A stretch of DNA of 56,091 nucleotides, from assembly GCA_021732565.1 (NCBI GenBank), contig JAKFUT010000052.1, positions 1 through 56,091 of the forward strand. The letters run 5' to 3'. A program made the translations under genes and the position numbers. Below, piece by piece: positions 32,301 to 35,757 of this stretch. The notes below the pieces were generated by a model. The model was not told the origin of the DNA. It did no database searches and was given only the letters and a program-made list of their open reading frames with translations. The DNA is from Candidatus Obscuribacterales bacterium (GTDB lineage: Bacteria > Cyanobacteriota > Vampirovibrionia > Obscuribacterales > Obscuribacteraceae). The stretch's first letter is position 1, and each line of letters opens with the position of its first letter.

Positions 32301-34035
32301 TGAACACTTCGCTCGTTCAATCACAGAGACACCGTCGCCGATACTAACTCCGGAACAGATGCTTCGGGCCACTCAATTGGCGCGCTCCTTCAACAAACTG
32401 CACGACAATCAGATCGAATACAACACCGCGCTACAATCAGAAAGAAGCATCGCGAATGAACAACGTTTACTTCGTGAGGATCCAAGCCGCGCAGAGATTA
32501 CCCTGAAGACCCTGGCAACAGCCAGTCTGACAGCCAAAGAAGCATTGGTCGGAAAGAGTTCGCCGGCGGCGTTGAACGACCTCGTCGAGCTTGCTGGACA
32601 AGGGAAGCTGACGCCTCGCGATATAGAAAACGCACGCCGCTTATTGGATGCGGTCTTTTCTGTCCGGCTCAATTATTTGGAGAAAAAGATTGAGCAATGC
32701 AATCAAGACTATCTTCGTCAACCGCACGAAGCCGAAGCGCAAGAAGTTAGCCGAATGATTCAAGACTGGCAAGCTCAATTCAGGACGCCCGCCAAAACTG
32801 CCGAGCCGATGCCGCTTGTAGATCCGGAAGATACTTCAGTGACCCGCGAGCATCAAAAACGGGTGTTGGAGAAACTTCGCACTGTAAATGGTGCTCCAGA
32901 GTCGGCCCAGCGCCAAGTACCGGGTGATACGACAACTGTTGGTGAGAATCAAAAGTACCAGGCCAAATCCGGGCATTCAGACTCCGTCAAGTTGGAGAAA
33001 GGCACTGTCAGTTTCAACGACGCGTCAGGCAAAGTGGCGGGTGAAGGTACTATTGAAGTTTCGGGAAAATCTACAGTTGAAATTTCTGTGCCTGCCGATA
33101 AAACTGTGCGTTTGATCGTCAAGGATGGACAGCCAAACATCAAGATTGCAGCGGACAGCCGCGGTAAGGTAGTAGTGGTCAGTGAATCTTCTTCCGACAT
33201 GTTTTTTGAACGTGTGCGTGAACTTCCTGCCGGGTTAAAGGAGCATGATGGCACCGTACGGAAAAATGTTGAGCTGGCTCCGAAAAAAATGAGTGATGTC
33301 TTTAATGCTGACCAGGCGGTTCGCGTAAAGCGAGAGTTTGAGAAGGTTTCTCCTCCTCCTAAGGGGCCTCAATTGCCCGCGGAAGAACTTGCCCGGCGTG
33401 CTGAAAAAATATACGACAGGGCACGAGAGGATGTCCCGGGTGGCGTACCGAAGCAAGAGAAAGTCTTGCACATAGTTGTTGGTCCTCCGGGCGCGGGCAA
33501 ATCCAGCAGTTTGGTCGATCCGCTGGCCAGGGAGTATGGTGCGGTGGTGGTTGATTCCGATCACATCAAGCCCACCTTGCCCGGGTACGATAAGGGACTA
33601 GGTACTAACAAGGTTCATCCAGATTCTGCGGAAATCAACAAACGCGTTCTTGCCAAAGCGATGGAGAATGGCGATAACCTCGTCTATCCGCAGCTTGGCC
33701 GCGATGAGGCTTCCATGCGCAAGCTAATTGAAGAGGCACGTGCAAAAGGGTACAAGGTGGCCATTCACTTGGCAGAGGTGCCACCGGAAGTGTCGGCTCA
33801 ACGTTGCTTCGAGCGTGCGATGGATGAGAATCCAAAGAGCGGGGTTCGGCAGATGGTAAATCCATCCTTCGCTCTTGAGGTGGTGGGCTACAATCCGCAA
33901 GCCGTGTTTGAAAAAATGATTTCGGAACCCAATCTGGTAGATCAGTGGAGCCATCACAATATGAATCGGCCGATGGGTGAAAAGACATTGGTTCGAGAGA
34001 GCGCAACCAAGATTCCTACAGCTCAGGTAAAATGA
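17395..34035 (+). CDS. Giant multidomain toxin-like protein, 5546 aa, C-terminal zeta-toxin kinase
   Basis: This is one uninterrupted frame of 16.6 kb starting at GTG with AGAGGG nine bases upstream. In order it has: a polar Ser/Pro/Asp-rich N-terminus (1-390) with no signal peptide; a YD/RHS-like beta-repeat region (about 400-1640); a helical region with two annexin-like motifs (about 1665-1810); charged helical segments (to about 2840); a Gly/Ala-rich hydrophobic stretch (about 2876-2920); beta domain 1 (about 3215-3290); HExxH module 1 (H3659-E-L-V-H3663); a helical repeat domain (about 3980-4455); a papain-like domain (C4587, H4672, D4688); HExxH module 2 (H4923-E-F-T-H4927); beta domain 2 (about 5190-5268); and a zeta-toxin-like kinase (Walker A 5363-5370). 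No canonical RHS core is visible and no secretion signal is recognised. The architecture resembles polymorphic toxins, but the target and delivery route are unknown. Confidence 0.9.
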   Translation: MQDSKEGERLSACSNSPEDGWEKVVVDAIGAAPQTRSERNLACERNYFDKTGTALLSSLNENEESSIISVQAGKDGSHIVEIFENAEALLGHLEDPTQCPPIIRESFSYRRNEDGSLTETRIVDQLRKQATSVFETNVANNGAMSFRCDVDGDHQEICLDKSGHVLSFDLTTKEKYRLQYSTTDGRISAVACYPPDASTEVALSEDEKCELITTADGVIQKLRRQNGLSSVDQPTDQVPASSDEYRLFKSFLEKLKQRQTPGLSALTDPAAPMLNSSEAFPSVEPPNLSLSTTDSPLWTNTTTPSPQEQNTPVDSPPADRDIAYTAAPNTNSILDDELLAINPCSDTSAALPAQPEPENTMTGYSDLADQSDDIFDQSDDASAYLDDAPMVQPDSNMSPAMADLSPPFDVSANYDNEGVLIAHDKVSGSLTKTYPDKTSITVNVSGMVTRVVDARGSAREFLYSNDQKTLIGIIDGDTEWTTSDGKTWRSGDKVLAADKSINAKNGSFTEFDERGRRTTRYLNGSIIERDELNRIVKVVEPQGNSTAFTYDANVPGGISSIRYGSSNIVWRTADGKSWIAYKGDLPVADRKPWNGTISVRDTTITEKSSDGEKIVNSDGSRIKKDAKGQVTETVDARGFRREIEWGVLGEQPCVKSIQEFEPGGKRLSRIEAIGLQLHSSKEEPSPYLDLITKARDGNYQYVQTLDDAGKNPIVGNWTFCKSVAIDPENGTLRKEAVLTGRQVLGKEAQSSFARVDSTLQGTSLAYSKDGLLSASDLKDGSRFIYGLNETRVENSDGTLALLDKDGRLKRYEAGKTTVAFKYDSEGHLIEISESNGTTWYSTDGKSFTLKDSRPPKVVFGVPFAETNGHYGFRDADGRELFRRIPAEGVVVEKLQDGGSVHYLDKGGMIVRDANNRIVARTDANGNGVSVTRDPKDPSRYNEVTMKQADQTPIKWTRESDGWTMSVFEPTADGKGKWTRSHNGKVAIEFELCADGRFVQDRRSSDHVSRHLSNMDGSSIDLDAVGKPERSAVVTSADGQQSVYYFRDGELREIRHKSSVHGKPDTVLKYGGIDSASGKEFWLELPGDRTKDNPGLSKHYAIGRTQQGDSDPKALTSEDKAQSRLASLDEQTGELVLWDDQNRGKLTRSANRIETDSKGTERIPFERGGLFAKAPDGTIKIDYPNGTGRNLICAADGRVIQMEVSGKDEKGQSFKATWKGSGDGNLWAVETRFNDGRVTTETKQLEVRISPEGLYCETNGKIQRIERGDGSILVLDQERRTVERTDASGAKIELQLNDKGQPTRIVYADGIIRATTDGITWCDCTTDGKPIPGTSKKENVRFDTSTGNLLRVFPDSHTAEQLKADGSRHLLEQTKSGQYRLLQETRSDGVETRITYKDDKVAFTEISGPHGAYIKIDPTGKVCELRCCNTPEGKQAQKQEFHWELKDTDTGRQELQVTSFTDERGEKWKLENGKDGRNYYVNLSDPAAAVFRGKLNVMQNGTVIKQDFALPPASSDPKDAIWFADTIGLDGRGVRQYDHGKGVALLDESGRIEKIVDRDGKAISLKWSARDRIASITVEVAGKKGTMTRADDNTWKFSSGPVEMQFNMRLSLDEKLATFTSINLTDGSQTDTPPGDKPVVSMKLANLHDRLKTEGLDWSSGGHESIHNLIKDLTPDEIAAVKWRWKNKYGTDLLDAIKKSWGANSDTTKWLCDYLDRRATTPDQIAVEKICINLRDCVTSLAGQWTAEGDMFWRTQLRTNLAGMNSRQIAMAKRIWKERYGTELEDGIKDKQWDKAPKIHKDAIQLYLKGSDKRTSDEEKTLILEALKVPYVNKYRAEIFKEFCGKRASNEARAKVKEALGANGLADAFPVANAIGVPGFSETMFPLLALNNVLNSLTNTIDARMEAVDYVAFGNTSAAKKLMMAHGIGLGSVDEENVRRAFEDMTPDERQLLRQGHQIQLEISTGKKLAFKLTDKEKEAFGYYEFMVYASRNLHSWGGTINISSSPGVKLIQLEGTALKPAAYEQAYLDMAEENGDVNKKLAEDTNSFWFLPNSRRDDIFKHLEEMDEKSFKALCTDPGREGVFKGSLQSRFGKDATEHFEAKMDFARQLAGEKPAYGRGKRDNGKDTSDQPFSDSQLGRYLPGTRTLHPADFKLLIESDKRDLKLRQALQLETEIAARRAKKEDVTLTDKEKELLEYLASDRKSAELYRTLQRGEALSRTLAEGKLLTEADPQALSLSQRTRLQLYNLYSQGHLSEGDAQALAAYQSWLRTRGEKIAIPISEGEKVSKTLLSAKTAGERYKLEMNLNDEEFAALKAFRQNREGEQLFAQIATGRKLAVEGDSKSGAERNTWQEKLSVEDRLALEKYLQFRHGKLKEPDRTNMDQYSASQFLKESPEGARLALTEYQAAMDQKALLLYREDASGLRVFLAGRREEKALSAKESPAEQMEAEEQLKKASPQRYATLEEYRRQLHQATRDEVRRPLEQVIADKQNWITLSDRKAMYDGIINMTPEERLAYAKDENGYRKKIDEIVRSAIGKDDACYMAARALLDQVRDNPYKKPEKNIAVNLLIASGVDWELEIKRVKMLTDAFNGPDAAELRGKLNPEDKEHFDPVFAEQFKGAVKKVFGDSNKYVNAILKNGHPDMLDLIGEHLYDYKHLTDKRNRIASDILDFGPVALAHINSSPDKYVLLSMFRDLPEYQNLLRTVIETGEVKTEDKLRALALGIKSKDEISTVLSEVKDSRQRIEAVLAYEAKFKSSTRADLLKVADVGTKHGIMLWTRTREWTDQERVDNAYEDYLRTDTTGFYSGTNYHWDSARESARERMSAYLAAVQAARVRRDTLSPEEYKRHEQELVDCLRAYREGKQHAADALSDILITGVAIGGSAVTGGTSLALLAVVMSASAAIKLGTKMALMGEDYPGNWQADLLSGAISGAINLIGPGEIGKMCGLGRQAANKCIDQLIAKGLLKGLSEKAQAALRAELEVVVRQQILNGTFKLGKEEMEKVVATALKNGGVTGVTEKYVSDLAGKLLPEFETQLSKGMTIVLKETQLLVCGQTAGALGSSAGYMADVITTNREFSWNDLGDSAMHGVLGATLFHGPARAYVRWQPKTTGGAFAKGVAEFSTQFVVGTASPALTGQLVDAFRGREHQGGDELIAGLTALLQHGVGETGHRLSHNFHPSAKIVENATIAGHHTPKEPGDVVHYKAKLEHADFSQHDAVLHDAAGTIDSGGKIDVFGGETQLKVNVPEKQTLVVVVHESEGGGMPRIELDKNSKGVVIIINATGKELPPHLAGLGTLHPENLALFHVSDGEIKIGDYAQKKAVSTEAPPSVPREVEPQLQSLKDLTGKDFSAILNRESSVVKQIEAIRKEATPKTHEAIEKIVSELSAARIREIHNSGGGKAERLKLELELQKSLALDGNEDERLIFEKIVRKQLANKTESKLTPKEVIDSALSYKSGLSSGTIDHAQLIRALQLPEHARRAIVDPTVGGKLVYRAELNGGSIDFAEHYVKIGLSVKDFQALADLGPYLRQMVDSEAHQGTAREVTAAIEKAKLFAPDLKALEPMVRALHECTQVWRDNGPATPEARERALQSLLNNVARTMERHGSTDFPAPTIRIESGLANRAEYHIETGEIWLRKEDVRDGLTARDLMELLSHELVHHKQTAFAVKAIAQHYLGDVPPPGTAERENYIRSARGLYTGFSGRELEPATLERILSSKSAPVTREQLSKAMELAESNRKFAEMGAEIRRNSNSIDALDKALKNAQPEKLSELAATLKDHPELTQYILGSGKPDPAIVQLLEKLADTKAEPLSKTQIDELARHFNSRLNMEMAVRKNLNAAYFALPHEAEAHETGHRIRRALGLPEDRQINVPLEPEVVPGRAGPNDRTAQAAIESLMQDNARKLESLPEEKRRQILKATLDGDHARAGMLLEAEFKKQASLGKKSQTAEEFLADKVARNQIDPSQLEKIKLLRPDDRTNVVSLLKQMPDLKTEGMNRLLGLSAEQRTECCNLEISGKKLQEVLNKGMLDGNTLRLLGSANDRIRIIAMDLFSRAVDYGHSPEHIKETMHLVEGLAQLPKEAVDLLRPLLLDDKLPRALVKDLMKSTGTSPDGTHLESLRRLMAIFLENKTQPELLSELMGINDTALRQAVERSLVSKKLANVDDVRTVLAIAANSPEMNELCRNVLESGTGSVSHRDALAALVETSMSRGELANLAIAVTKVALTSTDLAQLAALAPTERALSLKLICDGMLDGRSVQKLLERSPADRSASLKLIKDGTITEKQSALLLVEESGAASLLEALNRNVIDKDKLQQLLSLEPSHRADLRKALGEQLLHADLRLTPGDFERALQDSTFAKKLCRMAQDSTFRDGVRIAEEASKLPGAHFTEETRALLESVVEGLEHGTASGAAKLAALSELIESLKKSKLPAEQKESQLRDLLPLLEMERPNLTVLALKTEAFLFNENYAENSQTIKEAQQKNRTVKVAGTEGQVKLLGMDGWQPKMSGDKPARDSQGRFIMENSGRIAVPAAEKARYLDKAFKVVAERNGKVILELRTPLRISVDESDLLASTISGANKTQDRANCVNSTRALLANIGHPEGFSELLAQRKLIYPEPQPDQKITSFSWDKLPVTQGKTVNTVFPEDLLKLEPGIYRAQTGGADFGKHSEAHTFVIVVPEKGAPFILDPSAGARYPVDAYGTRLSLDPVQSAANQKALPPEAITQRLVPREPVSARQAVTDPAAKFRPQLSAEFHRTHRPETIARISRALDEATRSGWQDITQQARRAEPYFEAEATLQRLVKEEAQRLERQGMNPDQARRLAMDSASTGAADSPLRVQFDRCAVLRARHEHDISPVEGRNRSLQALLDRVCDLDHVPRLRLQVVNGLADRGTYEIGTGTIRIRQSDVLNPSGGERITDTIHHEFTHHQQDVLIVRAIAREQGTGIPPTPRELAQLRASYRAKTGSELNEHFARSITETPSPILTPEQMLRATQLARSFNKLHDNQIEYNTALQSERSIANEQRLLREDPSRAEITLKTLATASLTAKEALVGKSSPAALNDLVELAGQGKLTPRDIENARRLLDAVFSVRLNYLEKKIEQCNQDYLRQPHEAEAQEVSRMIQDWQAQFRTPAKTAEPMPLVDPEDTSVTREHQKRVLEKLRTVNGAPESAQRQVPGDTTTVGENQKYQAKSGHSDSVKLEKGTVSFNDASGKVAGEGTIEVSGKSTVEISVPADKTVRLIVKDGQPNIKIAADSRGKVVVVSESSSDMFFERVRELPAGLKEHDGTVRKNVELAPKKMSDVFNADQAVRVKREFEKVSPPPKGPQLPAEELARRAEKIYDRAREDVPGGVPKQEKVLHIVVGPPGAGKSSSLVDPLAREYGAVVVDSDHIKPTLPGYDKGLGTNKVHPDSAEINKRVLAKAMENGDNLVYPQLGRDEASMRKLIEEARAKGYKVAIHLAEVPPEVSAQRCFERAMDENPKSGVRQMVNPSFALEVVGYNPQAVFEKMISEPNLVDQWSHHNMNRPMGEKTLVRESATKIPTAQVK
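18590..22320 (+). other. YD/RHS-like repeat region of the giant protein
   Basis: Codons about 400-1640 encode short beta-strand repeats with frequent xDGxx, xDxxGR and YDxxG turns, like the YD repeats of RHS and teneurin shells. A recurring motif W-x-[ST]-x-DGK-[ST]-[WF] occurs as EWTTSDGKTW (near residue 479), VWRTADGKSW (near 569) and TWYSTDGKSF (near 838). Looser copies occur later (TTDGITW near 1314). In known RHS proteins these repeats form a hollow cocoon that encloses the toxin. The hallmark C-terminal core that normally ends the shell was not found. Confidence 0.7.
22381..22815 (+). other. Annexin-like helical motifs in the giant protein
   Basis: Two segments about 90 residues apart share the pattern [LM]xxxxIAxxKxxWKxxYGTxLxDxIK. 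They are LTPDEIAAVKWRWKNKYG (from residue 1672) and MNSRQIAMAKRIWKERYG (from 1763). Each is followed by acidic and aliphatic helix residues. This resembles the annexin repeat signature (aYKxxYGxDLxxxLK), which is also known from bacterial annexin-like proteins that bind calcium and acidic phospholipids. The calcium-binding GxGT loops are not obvious, so membrane binding is only a possibility. Confidence 0.45.
27040..27270 (+). other. Beta domain 1 of the giant protein (duplicated)
   Basis: Residues about 3215-3290 are rich in beta-branched residues, with GTIDSGGKIDVFGGETQL followed by VPEKQTLVVVV and KGVVIII. The order, spacing and key VP-[EA]-x-x-T step recur in beta domain 2 (residues about 5190-5268), just before the zeta kinase. 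It looks like a small beta-sandwich or short beta-solenoid. Function unknown; duplicated placement beside the peptidase modules suggests a structural spacer or carrier. Confidence 0.6.
28120..28990 (+). other. HExxH metallopeptidase-like module 1 of the giant protein
   Basis: The zincin motif is HELVH (3659-3663) in the context LLSHELVHHKQ. It is preceded by a strand-rich stretch (IRIESGLANRAEYHIETGEIWLR), the usual zincin edge-strand layout. About 190 residues downstream the segment LPHEAEAHETGH follows and may supply the third zinc ligand. The whole arrangement recurs in module 2. HExxH peptidases use the two His as zinc ligands and the Glu as the general base. Activity is inferred from the motif only. 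Confidence 0.65.
29330..30770 (+). other. Helical repeat domain of the giant protein
   Basis: Residues about 3980-4455 are Leu/Ala-rich paired helices. Recurrent short units such as LSLKLICDGMLDGRSVQKLLE and LKLIKDGTITEKQSALLLVE are about 20-25 residues long, with a conserved [KR]LIxDGxx turn. This looks like a HEAT- or LRV-type superhelix, generally a protein-binding scaffold. It separates HExxH module 1 from the papain-like domain. Confidence 0.55.
30840..31530 (+). other. Papain-like cysteine peptidase domain of the giant protein
   Basis: A Cys-His-Asp triad is readable in the right order. Cys4587 sits at the start of a helix (ANCVNSTRALLANIG), His4672 begins a hydrophobic strand (EAHTFVIVV), and Asp4688 ends the next strand (FILDPSAG). 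This is the layout of papain-fold toxin domains in polymorphic toxins, which act as peptidases, deamidases or self-processing enzymes. An autoproteolytic role releasing the C-terminal part is possible but not shown. Confidence 0.5.
31960..32790 (+). other. HExxH metallopeptidase-like module 2 of the giant protein
   Basis: HEFTH (4923-4927) lies in TIHHEFTHHQQDV. The preceding strand segment (LRLQVVNGLADRGTYEIG, then TIRIR) aligns with module 1. Downstream, after a similar distance, comes LRQPHEAEAQEVSRMI, matching LPHEAEAHETGHRI of module 1. In module 2 the final His of that segment is replaced, so if that segment carries the third ligand it must be a shared residue such as the His or Glu of PHEAEAxE. 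Module 1 and module 2 are clearly an internal duplication. Confidence 0.65.
32960..33215 (+). other. Beta domain 2 of the giant protein (duplicated)
   Basis: Residues about 5190-5268 repeat the pattern of beta domain 1: GEGTIEVSGKSTVEISVP, then KTVRLIVKDG, then KVVVVSE. It lies directly before the linker into the zeta-toxin kinase and may hold or present it. Confidence 0.6.
33460..34035 (+). other. Zeta-toxin-like kinase domain at the C-terminus of the giant protein
   Basis: Walker A is GPPGAGKS (5363-5370), followed at normal spacing by VVVDSDHIK, the region that carries the catalytic Asp in zeta toxins. Next come HPDSAEINKRVLAKAMENG and NLVYPQLGRDEASMRKLIEEA, then KVAIHLAEVPPEVSAQR. This order matches the zeta-toxin fold. 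Family members phosphorylate UDP-N-acetylglucosamine or related nucleotide sugars and so block peptidoglycan synthesis. The domain reaches the stop codon with only a short tail. No epsilon-type antitoxin gene is recognisable upstream. Confidence 0.75.
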
Positions 34036-34042
34036 AAACCAG

Positions 34043-34264
34043 CTACGGTATTTCGCTTTTGTTGAAAACGCGATCTTGCGCTTCGCGTTCAGCTATGTCC
34101 GGATCATAATCGACGCTTCCGTACTGCGAGACGATCAACTGATCAGGTGGATATCCCAGGTCCAGGAAGCGTTGAATTTCGGCCCTTAACTCTGGCGAAT
34201 CTAAATCTAGACCGTATGGATTGTTTACCTGCTTGTGTGGTGGAACGCTGCTTTCCGTGCTCAT
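34043..34264 (-). CDS. Small acidic protein convergent with the giant gene, 73 aa
   Basis: I chose the ATG at 34262-34264, which has a strong GAGGAG six bases upstream. An upstream in-frame start at 34306 has none. The product is acidic, with one clear helix (SPELRAEIQRFLDLGYPPDQLI) and a polar C-terminus (DIAEREAQDRVFN). There is no membrane segment. Its stop lies only seven bases from the stop of the giant gene, on the opposite strand. Antisense overlap of the two 3' untranslated regions is therefore likely. A tiny acidic cytosolic protein placed beside a toxin domain is a candidate immunity factor, but toxin-immunity pairs are normally co-directional, so this is weak. Confidence 0.65.
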   Translation of the reverse strand: MSTESSVPPHKQVNNPYGLDLDSPELRAEIQRFLDLGYPPDQLIVSQYGSVDYDPDIAEREAQDRVFNKSEIP

Positions 34265-34503
34265 GTAAGCTCCTCGAAAAAAAATCCCGGTGAATTGGAG
34301 TATCACCAGGAATTATGACACAGTCTTTCACCGGCAATCCGTTGATCTACAACTGACCGTAGACCAGGGCTGGTCGCCCGCATATGGCCCGATTGCGGCA
34401 GGATATAGATCATATTATGCAACAGAGCCGAACGTTTCACCTTTTGAAAATCGGAGTGATCGGGTGGCCGGTAAATAAGCAAAAGAAGTCATAAGGAGAT
34501 CAT

Positions 34504-34665
34504 ATGAGCACCGACAAAATCGAGCTGAAACATGCAGAGGATTCTACAGTCGACTCCCCCCAACCAGAGTATCTCAAGGAAGTGACCCATCTCCTAAGCG
34601 AGCTGACGAGACCAAGTCGATCTCTTCGCCGACAGCAACGGATGTTGATGCCCTTCCGGGAATGA
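34504..34665 (+). other. 5' frame of SIERQGKMD-family copy 2, separated by a frameshift
   Basis: An ATG with AGGAG five bases upstream starts MSTDKIELKHAEDSTVDSP, which matches the start of copy 1 (FDEIGREHSERSTVNN) in spacing and residues (I, H-[SA]-E, S-T-V). The frame then runs into unrelated sequence and stops at 34665. A run of six C (34556-34561) sits where the matching frame is lost. One extra C (or a -1 slip) would join it to the frame of 34662-35198 without a stop. The stop also overlaps the downstream ATG as ATGA. Confidence 0.6.
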
Positions 34666-35198
34666 CAATCACACGCCCGGAAGATGGACCAACATTCCCC
34701 GATTCCGGCAATTTGGATGCGCCGCAGTCCCTCAACAAGCGAACAAATCGATCGCCTGAGCCAAGAGATGACTGTCCGAAGAATGACGAACTTCACTCAA
34801 CGTCGGCAGAAGATTTGAAACATGGTCATAAGTTGGAAGATTTGAAAAACTCTTCTATTGACGCAATCGAGAACAAAAACATCGCTACTTCCATCGAACG
34901 CCAGGGCAAGATGGATAAGGTCATACTTGATGCGCTGGACCTGGCTAGTTCTCAGGGCAGGTTGCATGACAAGGTTGGTCGGATCAACTACATATTGGCC
35001 GCAAGAGGATCACAGTTCGGCCTTGAGGTACAATACAGAGAGCTGGAGAATCTTCCGCTGCCCTCAGCAGGCGTTGAGCCACATGTATTATTGATGAAAC
35101 CCACAAAGGTGTGGTCGCCGTCTGGTCCGGTTGACGCGTTCGCGGTTATTCAAGATGTTATCCCAAGTGGCAACTTAATCAAGCACAAGTTCCTTTGA
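34662..35198 (+). CDS. SIERQGKMD-family small protein, copy 2 (5' end frameshifted)
   Basis: The 178-residue frame contains HKLEDLKNSSIDAIENKN and the exact string SIERQGKMD, followed by a helix pair that aligns with copy 1 at 15990-16772. Its frame is open upstream to 34506 and reads like natural coding sequence before the ATG (ADETKSISSPTATDVDALPG). No ribosome-binding site precedes this ATG. The true gene therefore probably starts at 34504 and is broken, or programmed to slip, at the C6 run. C-terminally it diverges from copy 1 (HVLLMKPTKVW). No signal peptide. Function unknown. Confidence 0.65.
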   Translation: MTITRPEDGPTFPDSGNLDAPQSLNKRTNRSPEPRDDCPKNDELHSTSAEDLKHGHKLEDLKNSSIDAIENKNIATSIERQGKMDKVILDALDLASSQGRLHDKVGRINYILAARGSQFGLEVQYRELENLPLPSAGVEPHVLLMKPTKVWSPSGPVDAFAVIQDVIPSGNLIKHKFL

Positions 35199-35361
35199 GC
35201 AAAAGTCTTCTGGACCCGTGGATCTGTAGTCTGAAGATGCGCACGTCATACATACCGACAGTTCGCATCCGACCAGACAGAAAGGATGGGAGCCACAAAA
35301 CGTCTGATAGAGATGGCAATAAAACAGTAATCAAGCCAAAAGCCGAAGCTAAAGCGCAGAA

Positions 35362-35690
35362 TTAGCGTGCCACATGCAGAGTGTCGTGCTTCAACTCAGT
35401 AACCGCGACGTATCCACTTGTAGGTGTTCCGACTTTATGCTCAGGACACCAAGCCGCAGAGTGCATAAGAAGAACCTCGTTAAAGGCATGAGTTGCAGTG
35501 GGAAACATACGCTTCTGACTGTAACTGTGTAATGAATCTGAAAAGTCGTAATTCTACATTTGTATCCAGCCTGCAAGCGAGCATCCTGAGGACTCATTCA
35601 GTACACTTTGTCGGAATTCTTTGCACTAAGAATTCGAAGATCTCTGGATATTTCAGACGAACGGATCTTCAGTCTTATTAGCATGCGCAA
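35362..35690 (-). pseudogene. Decayed third copy of the SIERQGKMD family
   Basis: The 3' end shares 17 identical bases with the 3' end of copy 1 (35356-35372 versus 15984-16000), including the stop codon and final Ala-Arg codons. Reading the minus strand, EVLLMHSAAW, then AVTELKHDTLHVAR and stop, align with EIRLLKRSYW and PAITELK...APYLAR of copy 1. Further upstream in another frame, ARLQAGYKCRITT aligns with ALEAKNSKFRLST. An in-frame stop interrupts the part matching the DKIDQINKAL helix. It carries at least one frameshift and one stop, and the 5' part is missing. Confidence 0.65.
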
Positions 35691-35757
35691 TTGCTGGCAC
35701 ATTGAAATCGGGGCTTGGAGCGCGGGTAGCAGTCCTTGTATTCACAGGAACACTTAG

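Noticed and set aside
17395..34035. Calling the giant protein a canonical RHS protein
   Set aside because: YD-like repeats are present, but the conserved RHS C-terminal core and its cleavage motif were not found, and the region beyond the repeats is thousands of residues long.
35237..35365. 42-codon basic ORF downstream of copy 2
   Set aside because: It has no ribosome-binding site and its end falls in the 17-base sequence belonging to the antisense pseudogene.
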